61,226 bases of DNA from Acidobacteriaceae bacterium (GCA_030037705.1 JASHQE010000212.1:1-61226), one strand, 5' to 3'. Numbered from the stretch's first letter, positions 26,894-35,436 are shown. The notes: a model not told the origin generated them from the letters alone. Translations and numbers: made by a program.

Positions 26894-27637
26894 TTACGGC
26901 TGCGGGGTGGTTTGCGCGGCGGGCTGGGGCGCCGGTTGTTCGTCCGGTGGCAGCGGCGGCATCGGTTGGCCTTCGTGCACGATGGTGACTTTTTTAAGCA
27001 CGACCGGCGTCAACGGCTTGTCGTTATCGTCGCGCTGCACGCGCGCGATAGTTTTCACCACCGCGACGCTCGCGTCATCGCACTGGCCAAAGAGCGTGTA
27101 GTGCTGGTTGAGTGAATCGTACCCCTGCTCAGTGATGAAGAACTGGCTGCCATTGGTGTTGGGGCCGGAGTTGGCCATGGCCAGGCGGCCAGGCCGGTCG
27201 AAGTTAAGGCCGGAATCGAACTCGTCATCGAAGGCATAGCCCGGATCGCCCGTGCCGGTTCCTGTCGGATCGCCGCCCTGGATCATGAACTCCGGAATGA
27301 CGCGATGAAACGTGGTGCCGTCATAAAACGGCTTGTGGTGCATCACTTTTTTGGTTGCCGGATCAGTCCAATCTTTTGTTCCTTCCGCGAGGCCGATGAA
27401 GTTGGCGACGGCATTGGGTGCTTGCTTTTGATAAAACTGGCAGGTGATCCGGCCCATGGATGTATCCATCACGACAAACGGGCCGTTGGGAAGGATCATG
27501 GTCGCAGAAGGCGCATCGGGAATGTCCTGGGCTGGAGCGGCCGCCGGCTGCGTGGACGGAGTCGATTGCTGGGCAGATGCGAAGCCGCCCGTGCCAAACC
27601 CTAATGCGCAGAGGAAAAGGGTACTCGCGATTTTCAT
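26894..27637 (-). CDS. Periplasmic cyclophilin-type peptidyl-prolyl isomerase
   Basis: A 247-residue cyclophilin with an N-terminal Sec signal (TLFLCALGFGTGGFASAQ) and a Pro/Ala/Gln-rich linker before the catalytic domain. The active site shows FHRVIPEFMIQGGDPTGTG and MANSGPNTNGSQFFIT. The C-terminus is Pro/Gln-rich (PPLPPDEQPAPQPAAQ), a feature of secreted acidobacterial cyclophilins. It should act on exported proteins in the periplasm. Confidence 0.92.
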   Translation of the reverse strand: MKIASTLFLCALGFGTGGFASAQQSTPSTQPAAAPAQDIPDAPSATMILPNGPFVVMDTSMGRITCQFYQKQAPNAVANFIGLAEGTKDWTDPATKKVMHHKPFYDGTTFHRVIPEFMIQGGDPTGTGTGDPGYAFDDEFDSGLNFDRPGRLAMANSGPNTNGSQFFITEQGYDSLNQHYTLFGQCDDASVAVVKTIARVQRDDNDKPLTPVVLKKVTIVHEGQPMPPLPPDEQPAPQPAAQTTPQP

Positions 27638-27755
27638 GCCGCTTCTGAGGGTAAATCATGCGGCGGCCAACCGTCACATCGCGTAGTGGGTCAGTTTGAA
27701 TCAAGAATCCCTCAGGGGCTGAAGCCCGATTGATCTTTGGCTGGTTGACGTACGG

Positions 27756-27854
27756 GCTAAAGCCCGTACCCTTCAGCTAAGCCCGTACCCTTCAGCTAAA
27801 GCCCGTACCCTTCAGTTAAAGCTCGTGCCCCTCAGCTAAAGCTCGTGCCCTTCA
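27756..27854. repeat. Five tandem copies of a 20-bp GCTAAAGCCCGTACCCTTCA unit
   Basis: Copies start at 27756, 27776 (19 bp, one A lost), 27795, 27815 and 27835; the last two read GTTAAAGCTCGTGCCCCTCA and GCTAAAGCTCGTGCCCTTCA. ACGGGCT/AGCCCGT just before forms a short hairpin, the GGGCTAAAGCCC type of palindrome that is frequent in acidobacterial intergenic DNA. The array fills the middle of the 339-base divergent spacer between the periplasmic cyclophilin and gatC. Confidence 0.85.
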
Positions 27855-27976
27855 AACTGAGCCACTATCAGCCACAGCAATTCCAACGAGGGCACCGGCT
27901 ATACTTGAACTTCGGAATCCACTGGAAGTTCCAGCCTGAAAAGGATGCCGGCTTCGGAACAGGGAATGCAGAAGAA

Positions 27977-28282
27977 ATGACCGCAAAAGTAACTGTAGAT
28001 GATGTAAAGCGCGTGGCCGAGCTCGCGTATCTGGAACTGACGCCAGAGCAAACCGCGCACATGCTGACGGATTTGAATGCCATTCTCGATTACGTGGCGG
28101 AGCTGAACGAACTTGATACGGCCTCCGTTACGCCACTGGCGCAGGTCAGCGAGCTGCAAGAATCCGCAAGCGTGCCGCGCCCGGATCAGCCGCAGCCCTC
28201 GCTCGATCGCGCCGTGGTGATGCTCCAGGCACCCGAAGCTGGCCAGGCGTTCTTCAAGGTACCGAAGGTGATCGAGCGGTAG
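27977..28282 (+). CDS. gatC: Asp-tRNA(Asn)/Glu-tRNA(Gln) amidotransferase subunit C
   Basis: A 101-residue subunit C of the GatCAB transamidase, which converts misacylated Glu-tRNA(Gln) or Asp-tRNA(Asn). The family pattern is clear: VKRVAELAYLELTPEQ, LNAILDYVAELNELDT, VTPLAQ and the C-terminal FFKVPKVIER. The open frame extends upstream to 27845, but that part lies in the tandem repeat and is not conserved, so ATG 27977 is chosen. gatA does not follow, so the gene stands apart from the usual gatCA pair. Confidence 0.92.
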   Translation: MTAKVTVDDVKRVAELAYLELTPEQTAHMLTDLNAILDYVAELNELDTASVTPLAQVSELQESASVPRPDQPQPSLDRAVVMLQAPEAGQAFFKVPKVIER

Positions 28283-28405
28283 AGCCCTATTGCGCCCTCC
28301 AGCATGGAAAAAGAGACGCCTGATAGAGGGGAGAGCGCTTTTGCTCTTGCAAATTTGTGAACTCCATTACAATGGCTTTCAAGATTCCCCCAGGAGTGCG
28401 TCGTC

Positions 28406-29119
28406 ATGCGGATTGGGCGGCAGCCTGCGCTGCAGGCTCTTGCGTTGGGAATCATCTTTGCTGCGCCGCTGCCGTCTGCTGCGGCTCCGCGCAAGGAACA
28501 TTCGGTCGTTCTCGGCGCGGTCAGGCGGGTTCCATATTCGAAAGAAGGCGATCCCGCAGGTGGTGCAACCGGAGAGGACACGCTCAAGATTCAACCTCTC
28601 TTAGTGGATGGCGTGCGCAAAGAGTGGACCACCGGCGATGCGCACGATGTGACCGACCGCAGTTTTGTGGTTCGCCGCGTGATTCGCTTAAATGATGCAT
28701 TGCCAGGCGACAAACCAGGCCAGTGGGTATGGCAGCGCGGGCCGTGGCTGCTGGTGGACCGCGTAACCGGCCGCGTGGCGGCGCTCAAGCTGCCGGATTA
28801 CGATCCGGGCGTGAGTCAGGTGAGCTGGTTCCGTGATTATGGCGCGTACTGTGGCATCACGCCGAGCGGCAAGAGCCTGTACGCGGTGGTGACGCAGGTG
28901 GCGGCGCGCAGGCCGGTGCTGGCCAAGAAACTTTCCGCCTTTGACGCAGAGAACCACGCTGATCGAGTCTGCGCGCAGTCCGAATGGCAACGCGAGCCGT
29001 TGCGCGTCACCTTTCATCCCGCCGGGAGGGATGCGGTAAGCTACGATATCGTGCCGGGTTCAGCGGTGCTGGTTGAGGATACCGAGGACGAATCAGAGAC
29101 GCCGGATGCGGCGAAGTAG
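28406..29119 (+). CDS. Hypothetical exported protein
   Basis: A 237-residue protein with a probable Sec signal (residues about 8-26, ALQALALGIIFAAPLPSAAA). The mature part is predicted to be beta-rich and contains VVRRVIRLNDALPGD, WQRGPWLLVDRVTGRVAALKL and a two-cysteine region (YCGITPSGKS and DRVCAQSEW) that could form a periplasmic disulfide. I do not recognise the family. It lies between gatC and an FmdE-like gene, with a 45-base gap to the latter. Confidence 0.65.
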   Translation: MRIGRQPALQALALGIIFAAPLPSAAAPRKEHSVVLGAVRRVPYSKEGDPAGGATGEDTLKIQPLLVDGVRKEWTTGDAHDVTDRSFVVRRVIRLNDALPGDKPGQWVWQRGPWLLVDRVTGRVAALKLPDYDPGVSQVSWFRDYGAYCGITPSGKSLYAVVTQVAARRPVLAKKLSAFDAENHADRVCAQSEWQREPLRVTFHPAGRDAVSYDIVPGSAVLVEDTEDESETPDAAK

Positions 29120-29164
29120 CGAGTCAGCGAGTTAGCAAGTCAGCGGCGGGTGGGGCGCCTGGTG

Positions 29165-29764
29165 ATGGAATCTTTGGACAAGTTGCTGGAACAGGCCGAG
29201 GCGGCGCATGGACACTTGTGCGCAGGCCAGATTCTGGGCGTGCGCATGGCGCTGTTCGGGCTGGCACGCCTGGGCATTGCCGATCCGCATGGGGCCGACC
29301 GCAAGCGGCTTGTCACCTTTGTCGAGATCGACCGCTGCGCGACGGATGCGATTGGTTTGGTCACCGGCTGCCGGCTCGGCAAGCGGGCGCTCAAATTTCG
29401 CGATTGGGGCAAGATGGCCGCGACTTTTGTCGACTTGGCGTGTGGGCGCGGCGTGCGCGTCATCGCACTCGAAAACTCGCGCGAACTGGCCAGCCGTCTT
29501 TATCCGCATTTGGAAAACCGGAACCGGCAGCAGATGCAGGCCTATCGCGATCTTCCGGATTCCGATCTTTTTCGCGAGCAATCGGTATGCGTAACCGTCG
29601 ATCCTGCGGATCTGCCGGGCTATAAGGCGGAGCGGATCGTCTGCCCGCGTTGCGGAGAGGGCGTGAACTTCGGACGTTTTGTGGAGACAGGCGGCCAGCA
29701 AATCTGCTTGAGCTGCGCTTATCCGGAGCAGCGATACTGGAAGCCGTCTGATCCGCGCGAATAG
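29165..29764 (+). CDS. FmdE-family protein with C-terminal zinc ribbon
   Basis: A 199-residue protein resembling the subunit-E/FmdE family linked to formylmethanofuran dehydrogenase. The N-terminal domain has AAHGHLCAGQILGVRMA (conserved HGHxC-GxxLG) and a Cys in VEIDRCATDAIGLVTGC. The C-terminus is a zinc ribbon: VCPRCGEGVNF and ICLSCAYPE. GTG 29150 is an alternative start five codons upstream. In bacteria outside methylotrophy the function is unclear; a metal- or cofactor-binding role is the cautious reading. Confidence 0.8.
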   Translation: MESLDKLLEQAEAAHGHLCAGQILGVRMALFGLARLGIADPHGADRKRLVTFVEIDRCATDAIGLVTGCRLGKRALKFRDWGKMAATFVDLACGRGVRVIALENSRELASRLYPHLENRNRQQMQAYRDLPDSDLFREQSVCVTVDPADLPGYKAERIVCPRCGEGVNFGRFVETGGQQICLSCAYPEQRYWKPSDPRE

Positions 29765-29771
29765 AGCAGAT

Positions 29772-29879
29772 TCAGAATCTTCTCTGTTCTCTTAAGAACA
29801 TGCAGAGTACCCAGAGCAGAAAGACTACCGACAGGACGACAGGAACGAGCCACAAAATGCCGGGATTGAAGGTGACCAT
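29772..29879 (-). CDS. 35-residue single-pass membrane peptide
   Basis: A short frame, ATG at 29879 and TGA at 29772-29774, preceded by AGGAGG at a good distance (GGAGGCCTCC ends just before the ATG). The product is one hydrophobic helix (GILWLVPVVLSVVFLLWVLC) ending in a basic tail (FLREQRRF), so it should sit in the membrane with the C-terminus inside. It converges with the FmdE-like gene. The function is unknown. A similar size and layout is seen for the peptide encoded at 46759. Confidence 0.6.
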   Translation of the reverse strand: MVTFNPGILWLVPVVLSVVFLLWVLCMFLREQRRF

Positions 29880-29880
29880 G

Positions 29881-30075
29881 GAGGCCTCCTATCACGAGCT
29901 CTCGGTGTGCGCCGCGGCGCAGCTGCGGAGGGCCGGCATGTTCAGAAGAGTCCTCGATGAATAAAAAAGGAGTAGGCGATCTGTAAGTGCTTTATAAGGA
30001 TTGATGTGCACTGCGTCCTGTTCAAGCGGGCGAGTGGGAGCGGCAACCGGGGACGCCGGCGTTTCCCCGGTATCC
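29881..30075. other. Region between the small membrane peptide and the yajC leader
   Basis: This holds the upstream region of the 35-residue peptide gene (minus strand). It also holds a strong GC-rich hairpin at 30047-30070 (CCGGGGA ... TTCCCCGG enclosing CGCCGGCG). The hairpin has no T-run and lies just before the predicted sigma-70 promoter at 30076, so it may act as a transcriptional insulator. No gene is visible. Confidence 0.4.
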
Positions 30076-30103
30076 TTGACACGCTACAGGCCGCGCGTAT
30101 CTT
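30076..30103 (+). promoter_or_regulatory. Sigma-70 type promoter ahead of yajC-secDF
   Basis: A perfect -35 box TTGACA (30076-30081), a 16-base spacer and a -10 box TATCTT (30098-30103, four of six). Predicted start of transcription is near 30110. It is the best consensus promoter in the window and reads towards yajC. Confidence 0.6.
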
Positions 30104-30109
30104 ATCTTT

Positions 30110-30420
30110 CTAGGCATTTCTTTTAGCATCCGCAACGAAAGGCAGAGCTTTTGGGGGCTCGCCACTCGGGACCGAGGTGCCGGAAGACGGCTGTGTCGAA
30201 CAGGAAGCAGACGGCGGTAGGGTCGTGCAGGTTTCTGGGGGCGTGCAGGGACGAGGCGGAGAATCCCGGCGGCAACCGGACCCTCCTTCCAGAGCCTGGG
30301 TCAGACGTAACAACCGCTCAGGACCATTCCCGGAGACAAAATCTTCTTGATCGGGCGCCCGCATGGCGTGTGCCCGTACACCGGATGGCGCTCAGCGCGG
30401 CTTGTCCGGAAAAGTAAAGG
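30110..30420 (+). ncRNA. Long GC-rich leader or small RNA upstream of yajC
   Basis: About 310 bases lie between the predicted start and the yajC ATG, with no convincing frame. Pairings visible by eye include GGGCTC (30155-30160) with GAGCCT (30292-30297), which would close a domain of about 140 bases, and several shorter G/C arms inside. No intrinsic terminator is clear before yajC. It could be a structured 5' leader or an independent RNA. I compared it mentally with 4.5S/SRP, 6S, RNase P and tmRNA and could not match any. Confidence 0.3.
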
Positions 30421-30762
30421 ATGGGCGAGCAAAGAATGAACGTGGCGACAAGTTTCGCACTTCTGGCGGCAACGCCTTCACCGGCCGGCGGAGGCATGAC
30501 GATGCTTCTTCCGCTGCTCCTGATTCCCATCCTGTATTTTGTGATGATCCGCCCGCAGCAGAAGCGGCAGAAGCAGTGGCAGTCCATGCTGGCCAGCATC
30601 AAAGCAGGCGATCGGGTTACGACCGCCGGAGGGATTCGCGGCGTTATCCTGTCCATCAAGGACGATGCCATCGTGATTCGCGTAGCGCCGGACAACATCA
30701 AGCTTGAGGTGGCCAAGAACGCTATCGCGTCTGTAACGACACAAGAGTCTTCGGGCTCGTAA
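30421..30762 (+). CDS. yajC: Preprotein translocase accessory subunit YajC
   Basis: A 113-residue single-pass membrane protein of the SecDF-YajC complex that assists Sec-dependent export. Features are the TM helix LLPLLLIPILYFVMI followed by the YajC signature RPQQKRQKQWQSML, then a small beta domain (GDRVTTAGGIRGVI). An in-frame ATG at 30436 is an equally good start. It is directly followed by secD (48 bases) and secF. Confidence 0.95.
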   Translation: MGEQRMNVATSFALLAATPSPAGGGMTMLLPLLLIPILYFVMIRPQQKRQKQWQSMLASIKAGDRVTTAGGIRGVILSIKDDAIVIRVAPDNIKLEVAKNAIASVTTQESSGS

Positions 30763-30810
30763 ACTTTCTTTTGGCAGGTTTTCGATTTTCTGAATTCGGG
30801 AAACGGAACA

Positions 30811-32424
30811 ATGAAGAAAAATCTCAAGAGCAGGATTGCCATTATCATCGCGGTCCTGCTGATCTTTACCTACGGCATCTTCGGCATACCGTCGGGACTC
30901 AGCGGCACGGACCTGAAGCAGGCGCTTATCAAGCGGATTCATCTGGGCCTTGATCTGCAGGGCGGCGTGCACCTGATTTTGCAGGTCGTAGTCTCAGAGG
31001 CGGTAGGCGACGAGACCGACAGCGCTGTAGCGCGCATCCAGCAGGATCTGAAGACCGCCAACCTGGGCTTCTCGCAAGTCTATAAACCCGACCCGTCCAA
31101 GCCAGAACTGATCAAGGTGGAAGGTGTCACCTCGGCAAACTCGAACGCCGCGCATTCGCTGCTCGATTCGAAGTATTCGAACGACTATGACCTGAGCAGC
31201 ACCGACAACGACACCGCCTTTACGCTCACCATGAAGCCGCCGGTCGAGAAGGCGCTCGAAGAGAAGACCGTCCAGCAGGCCATCGAGACCATTAACGACC
31301 GCGTCAACTCGCTGGGCGTGAGCGAGCCGAGGGTTGCACCTTATAGCCTGGGCGCGAACCAGATCCTGGTGGAGCTCCCCGGCATCAGCGATCTCGACCA
31401 GGTGAAGACTGCGATTCAATCGACGGCCCGGCTCGAGATTCACGCGGTCGTTGGAGGCCCGTATCAGGACGAGCAGGCGGCACTGGCCGCGAATAGCGGC
31501 GCAATCCCGCCGGACGAAGAGATGGCGCACTATGCCGGGATGAATGGCTCCGAGGCCGACAGCGTGTATGTTCTTGCGCGCGCGCCGATTGTCTCGGGCA
31601 GCGATTTCCGTTCCGCTGAGCCGGGCACGAACCAGAATACCGGGCAGCGGATCGTGCAGTTCACGCTCACCGATGAGGCCGGCAACCGGTTCTACGACTA
31701 CACCAGCGCCAATGTCGGCAAGGCGATGGCGGTGGTCATGGGCGGCCGCGTGCGCGAGGTCGCCAATATCAAGGAGCCGATCCGCGATACGGGCGAGATC
31801 GAGGGCGCGTTCAGCCAGGATGAAGTGACGATGCTCTCCAAGCTGCTCCGCACCGGCGCCCTGCCGACCTCACTCAATTTTCTTGAGGACCGCACGGTCG
31901 GCGCGTCGCTGGGCGCGGACTCGATCCGCGAGGGCGTGACGGCGGCGATTGTCGGCGTGCTGGTGGTCATGGCCTTCATGCTGGTCTACTATCGCAGCTC
32001 GGGCATCAACGCCGACCTGGCGCTCTTCCTGAACCTGGTGATCCTGCTGGGCTTCATGGGGTTCTCGCAGGCGACGCTCACCTTGCCGGGCATTGCCGGC
32101 GTCATTCTCACCATCGGTATGGGCGTCGACTCCAATGTGCTGATTTTTGAGCGCATCCGCGAAGAGATTCGCGCGGGCAAAGCGGCCTCGGCAGCGGTGG
32201 ATCAGGGCTTCGCGCACGCGTGGGTGACGATTGTCGATACACACGTAACCACGATTGTTTCGGCGGCGATTCTGTTCCTCTTTGGCAGCGGGCCGGTGAA
32301 GGGATTTGCCGTCACGCTCACGTTTGGTCTGGCGGCGAACCTGTTTACCGCGGTCTATGTCTCGCGGGTGATCTTTGAAGCTCACCTGAACAAGCTGAAG
32401 CCGGGAGAGATGGTCTCGATTTAA
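30811..32424 (+). CDS. secD: Protein translocase subunit SecD
   Basis: A 537-residue RND-superfamily membrane subunit that uses the proton gradient to pull exported proteins through. It has TM1 (IAIIIAVLLIFTYGIFGIP), the D1 motif LDLQGGVHLILQV, a periplasmic P1 domain (VNSLGVSEPRVAPYSLGANQ) and a second motif LGADSIREGVTAAIVGV. The C-terminal bundle carries GIAGVILTIGMGVDSNVLIF with the functional Asp. It is a normal length for SecD. secF follows after a 122-base spacer containing an inverted repeat. Confidence 0.96.
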   Translation: MKKNLKSRIAIIIAVLLIFTYGIFGIPSGLSGTDLKQALIKRIHLGLDLQGGVHLILQVVVSEAVGDETDSAVARIQQDLKTANLGFSQVYKPDPSKPELIKVEGVTSANSNAAHSLLDSKYSNDYDLSSTDNDTAFTLTMKPPVEKALEEKTVQQAIETINDRVNSLGVSEPRVAPYSLGANQILVELPGISDLDQVKTAIQSTARLEIHAVVGGPYQDEQAALAANSGAIPPDEEMAHYAGMNGSEADSVYVLARAPIVSGSDFRSAEPGTNQNTGQRIVQFTLTDEAGNRFYDYTSANVGKAMAVVMGGRVREVANIKEPIRDTGEIEGAFSQDEVTMLSKLLRTGALPTSLNFLEDRTVGASLGADSIREGVTAAIVGVLVVMAFMLVYYRSSGINADLALFLNLVILLGFMGFSQATLTLPGIAGVILTIGMGVDSNVLIFERIREEIRAGKAASAAVDQGFAHAWVTIVDTHVTTIVSAAILFLFGSGPVKGFAVTLTFGLAANLFTAVYVSRVIFEAHLNKLKPGEMVSI

Positions 32425-32429
32425 AACGC

Positions 32430-32540
32430 AGCTACTAGCTGTCAGCTTCTAGCTTTTAGCTTTTTCGCGGATGAGACGATAAATCAGATTCCCGTGCGAG
32501 AAAGGCTAGAAGCTAGGAGCTAAAAGCTGAAAGCTAGGAG
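32430..32540. repeat. AGCTTTTAGCT-type inverted repeat, copy 1
   Basis: The left arm (CTAGCTGTCAGCTTCTAGCT then TTTAGCTTTTT) and right arm (GGCTAGAAGCTAGGAGCTAA then AAGCTGAAAGCTAGGAG) are imperfect complements around a central region of about 50 bases. It lies between secD and secF. A related but shorter copy lies between iolA and iolE at 44640-44727. Both sit inside operons, so they would form hairpins in the mRNA. Confidence 0.7.
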
Positions 32541-32546
32541 AAGAAA

Positions 32547-33509
32547 GTGGAACTGTTTCATGGCGCAAATGTGGATTGGCTGGGAAAGAAGTGGTACTTC
32601 CTTGCCTTTTCAATGATTTTCAGTGTTGCCGGCATCATTTCGATGGGCTGGCATTGGGCGCACATCGGGAGCCCTGTTCCTCTTGGCGTCGATTTCCGTG
32701 GCGGAACCGAGGTGCAGGTGCAGTTTACGCAACCGCCCGATATCAATGCCATTCGCAAAGCCACCGACGCCGCGGGGCTCAACGGCGCAAGTATTGTGAA
32801 CTACGATGTGCCGGCGAACCACGAAGTGCTGATAAGCCTGCCGGAGCAGACCAATGAGAGCGCGCTGGACGTGGGCCGGCAGAGGATTGAAGACGCCCTC
32901 CACGCGCACTACGACAACCCATTTACCATCCGCAACGTGCAGGTGGTCGGCCCCACGGTGGGCAAGCAGCTCGAGCGGCAGGCTGGCCTGGCCACGCTCT
33001 ACTCTATGATCGGGATGCTGATCTATTTATGGTTCCGCTTCCAGCTCATCTATGGCGTAGCGGCGGTGGTGGCCTGCTTCCATGACACGCTGATCACGGT
33101 GGGCGCCTTCGCGCTGACCAACCAGGAGATCAGCCTTACGGTAATCGCGGCCATCCTTACGCTGGTTGGTTACTCGATGAACGATACGATCGTCGTCTTC
33201 GACCGTATTCGCGAGAATCTCCGCCTCAGCCGCCGGGAGCCGCTGCCCGATCTGGTGAACCGCAGCATCAACCAGACGTTGAGCCGGACCGTCCTCACCT
33301 CTGGTCTGACCTTTCTGACGGTGCTTTCCCTCTATATCTTCGGTGGCGAGGTCTTAAAGGGCTTTTCATTCGCGCTGGTCGTAGGTATTCTGATTGGGAC
33401 GTACTCATCCATCGCAGTCGCCTCGCCCATGCTGGTTGCCTACCAGGAGTGGCGGGCAAAAAAAGGCAAGGTGGCGACTCTGCCTGCAGCAAAACGATCA
33501 AGAGTCTAA
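32547..33509 (+). CDS. secF: Protein translocase subunit SecF
   Basis: A 320-residue partner of SecD. It has TM1 (WYFLAFSMIFSVAGIISMGW), the D1-like motif PLGVDFRGGTEVQVQF and a TM bundle with GVAAVVACFHDTLITVGAFA. The SecF signature VGYSMNDTIVVFDRIRENLR is followed by RSINQTLSRTVLTSGLTFL. The ATG follows GGAGAAGAAAG, the end of the inverted repeat. It is the last gene of yajC-secD-secF. Confidence 0.96.
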   Translation: MELFHGANVDWLGKKWYFLAFSMIFSVAGIISMGWHWAHIGSPVPLGVDFRGGTEVQVQFTQPPDINAIRKATDAAGLNGASIVNYDVPANHEVLISLPEQTNESALDVGRQRIEDALHAHYDNPFTIRNVQVVGPTVGKQLERQAGLATLYSMIGMLIYLWFRFQLIYGVAAVVACFHDTLITVGAFALTNQEISLTVIAAILTLVGYSMNDTIVVFDRIRENLRLSRREPLPDLVNRSINQTLSRTVLTSGLTFLTVLSLYIFGGEVLKGFSFALVVGILIGTYSSIAVASPMLVAYQEWRAKKGKVATLPAAKRSRV

Positions 33510-33795
33510 AGCATCTAACCTATCCGGCTGACGTGCGAAGGCCGTCAGTCGCAGCTCATAGAGCGGGTTGCTGGGTTGGGATGCAACGCGGTGAAATATA
33601 AAGACGCGGTGTGAAACGAGAATTTGAGGCTTAGCGTGCACGAGGTGCACCGATTTTGCAGCATTTTTTGCACTCAAAGCGTGCTTCTGATAAGGTTGAC
33701 CACGCTTCTATCGGACGTTGCCATGCCTGGGAACATTCGCGATTCATGCGGTGTCTAATTAGAAGTAACCCAACACCCCGATTTCGAGGCTGAGT

Positions 33796-34518
33796 ATGTT
33801 TGAAGACTCCACATTCGAATCCGGAGGTAAGATCAAGACCAAGAGCGGCCGTTGGATGCTGTTTACCGGCATCATTAACGGATCGATTCTGCTTCTATTG
33901 ATCCTTATCCCGTTGATCTACCCTGAGGCTCTCCCCAGAGCCGCGATGTTGACGGTTCTTACGACCCCACCGCCACCTCCGCCACCACCTCCGCCGCCAC
34001 CTCCTCCCGAGATTATTCATGTGGTCCACGTGCAGTCAGAGATGATGAACAATCAGCTCGTGGCTCCCACCAAGATTCCCAAAAACATAGCGCAAGTGAA
34101 CGAGAAGGAAGCGCCCCCAAGCAGTTTTGGCGTAGCCGGCATGGAGGGCATGGGCGGCAGCGGCGCAGGCGTGATGGGCAGCATCTTCGGCAGCGGAAAC
34201 GCGCCGCAAGTGAAGGCTGCGCCTCCCAAGAAGGTGAACATCTCTGCTGGTGTCGCGGTGGGCATGTTGCTGCAGAAGACAGTTCCGATGTATCCGCCGA
34301 TCGCGAAGGCGGCGCGCGTCCAGGGCACCGTAATTCTGCAGGCGACCATTACCAAGCAGGGAACCATCGAGGGTCTGAAGGTGATCAGCGGACCGGCCAT
34401 GTTGCAACAAGCGGCGCTGGACGCTGTAAAGCAATGGCGCTATCGGCCTTACCTACTCAATAACGATCCGGTCGAGGTTGAGACGACCGTGAATGTGATC
34501 TTCACCCTGGGTGGGTGA
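33796..34518 (+). CDS. tonB: Energy transducer TonB
   Basis: A 240-residue TonB-family protein that carries energy from ExbB/ExbD to outer-membrane receptors. It has an N-terminal TM anchor (GIINGSILLLLILIPLIYPE), a run of 14 prolines at about residues 58-71 and a Gly/Met-rich linker. The C-terminal TonB domain is MYPPIAKAARVQGTVILQAT ... QWRYRPYLLNNDPVEVETTV. The poly-Pro rod is short compared with enterobacterial TonB. An intrinsic terminator follows, then exbB. Confidence 0.92.
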   Translation: MFEDSTFESGGKIKTKSGRWMLFTGIINGSILLLLILIPLIYPEALPRAAMLTVLTTPPPPPPPPPPPPPPEIIHVVHVQSEMMNNQLVAPTKIPKNIAQVNEKEAPPSSFGVAGMEGMGGSGAGVMGSIFGSGNAPQVKAAPPKKVNISAGVAVGMLLQKTVPMYPPIAKAARVQGTVILQATITKQGTIEGLKVISGPAMLQQAALDAVKQWRYRPYLLNNDPVEVETTVNVIFTLGG

Positions 34519-34527
34519 AACCCTGTG

Positions 34528-34563
34528 GCTCCCTGCGGCGTTTATGGCAGGGAGCTTTTCCTT
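34528..34563 (+). terminator. Intrinsic terminator after tonB
   Basis: Perfect 9-bp stem GCTCCCTGC / GCAGGGAGC with a 10-base loop, followed by TTTTCCTTT. It separates tonB from the exbB-exbD-exbD-TPR cluster. Confidence 0.85.
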
Positions 34564-34660
34564 TGGCCTTGAATGCGAATCCCCCCAAGAGCCGCATTCC
34601 CCAGAACGTCCGCGTGGACGGCTTTAGTTCATAAACAAACTCCGTAGGAGGAACGATTCA

Positions 34661-35401
34661 GTGATTCTCGCTCATTTCTCGCAATTCGCTTCGCATGCGG
34701 CCAGCAGCCTGGCCATGTTCCAGGAGGAGCAGACGGTCAGCTTCAGCCCCATGGGGTTGTGGCAGCACATGGGCAATCTTGCCCGTGCGGTCGCCGTGAT
34801 CCTTTTCATCGAGTCAATCTGGTCGCTGGCGGTTATGATCGATCGCTACCTGTATTTCTCCGCTGCGCGCAAGCAGTCGCGTGAGTTCGCCCCCAAGGTG
34901 GCGGGTGCGCTCAAGGACAGCAAGCTCGAAGAAGCGATCAAGATCGCAGACCGTAATAAAAAGTCGCACCTGGCCGAGGTTGTCACCGCGGGCCTGCAGG
35001 AGTTCCGTTCTTCGGCGGGCGTAGCGAACGAAGAGACGATTGCCAGCTCCGGCCGCGCGCTGGAGCGGGCTGAGGCCATTGTCCACGCCAAGCTGAAGAG
35101 AGGCCTCGCGGTGCTGGCCACCATTGGCGCGACCGCTCCGTTCGTCGGCCTGTTCGGCACCGTGGTCGGCATTCTGAATGCCTTCCAGCAGATTGCCACG
35201 CAGAAGACCTCGGGTATCGGCGCAGTCGCTGGCGGTATCTCTGAGGCTCTGGTGACCACGGCGTTCGGCTTGCTGGTCGCCATCCCCGCCGTGATGGCCT
35301 TCAACTATTTCACCGGCCGGGTCGAGGCGTTCGATGTCGAGATGGACAATTCCTCGAGCGAGCTCATCGACTACTTCATCAAGCAGAGCCACAAGCGCTA
35401 G
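34661..35401 (+). CDS. exbB: MotA/TolQ/ExbB proton channel subunit
   Basis: A 246-residue inner-membrane protein of the TonB energiser. It has TM1 at about residues 40-62 (AVAVILFIESIWSLAVMIDR). TM2 and TM3 surround the ExbB signature LATIGATAPFVGLFGTVVGI and GIGAVAGGISEALVTTAFGL. The start is GTG, with TAGGAGGA 7 bases upstream. The next gene is an exbD after 152 bases containing a strong hairpin. Confidence 0.94.
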   Translation: MILAHFSQFASHAASSLAMFQEEQTVSFSPMGLWQHMGNLARAVAVILFIESIWSLAVMIDRYLYFSAARKQSREFAPKVAGALKDSKLEEAIKIADRNKKSHLAEVVTAGLQEFRSSAGVANEETIASSGRALERAEAIVHAKLKRGLAVLATIGATAPFVGLFGTVVGILNAFQQIATQKTSGIGAVAGGISEALVTTAFGLLVAIPAVMAFNYFTGRVEAFDVEMDNSSSELIDYFIKQSHKR

Positions 35402-35436
35402 GCGAAGCGGCTTTTGGCTTGGGCGAGGATTTTGAA

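Noticed and set aside
30110..30364. 84-residue minus-strand frame and possible SRP, 6S, RNase P or tmRNA gene
   Set aside because: The frame is Pro/Cys/Ser-rich shadow sequence. The conserved cores of these RNAs (for example the SRP GGAA tetraloop with its AGCAG side) could not be aligned convincingly.
33958..34008. CCACCGCCACCT-type repeat as a CRISPR-like or satellite array
   Set aside because: It encodes the TonB poly-proline rod; no spacers.
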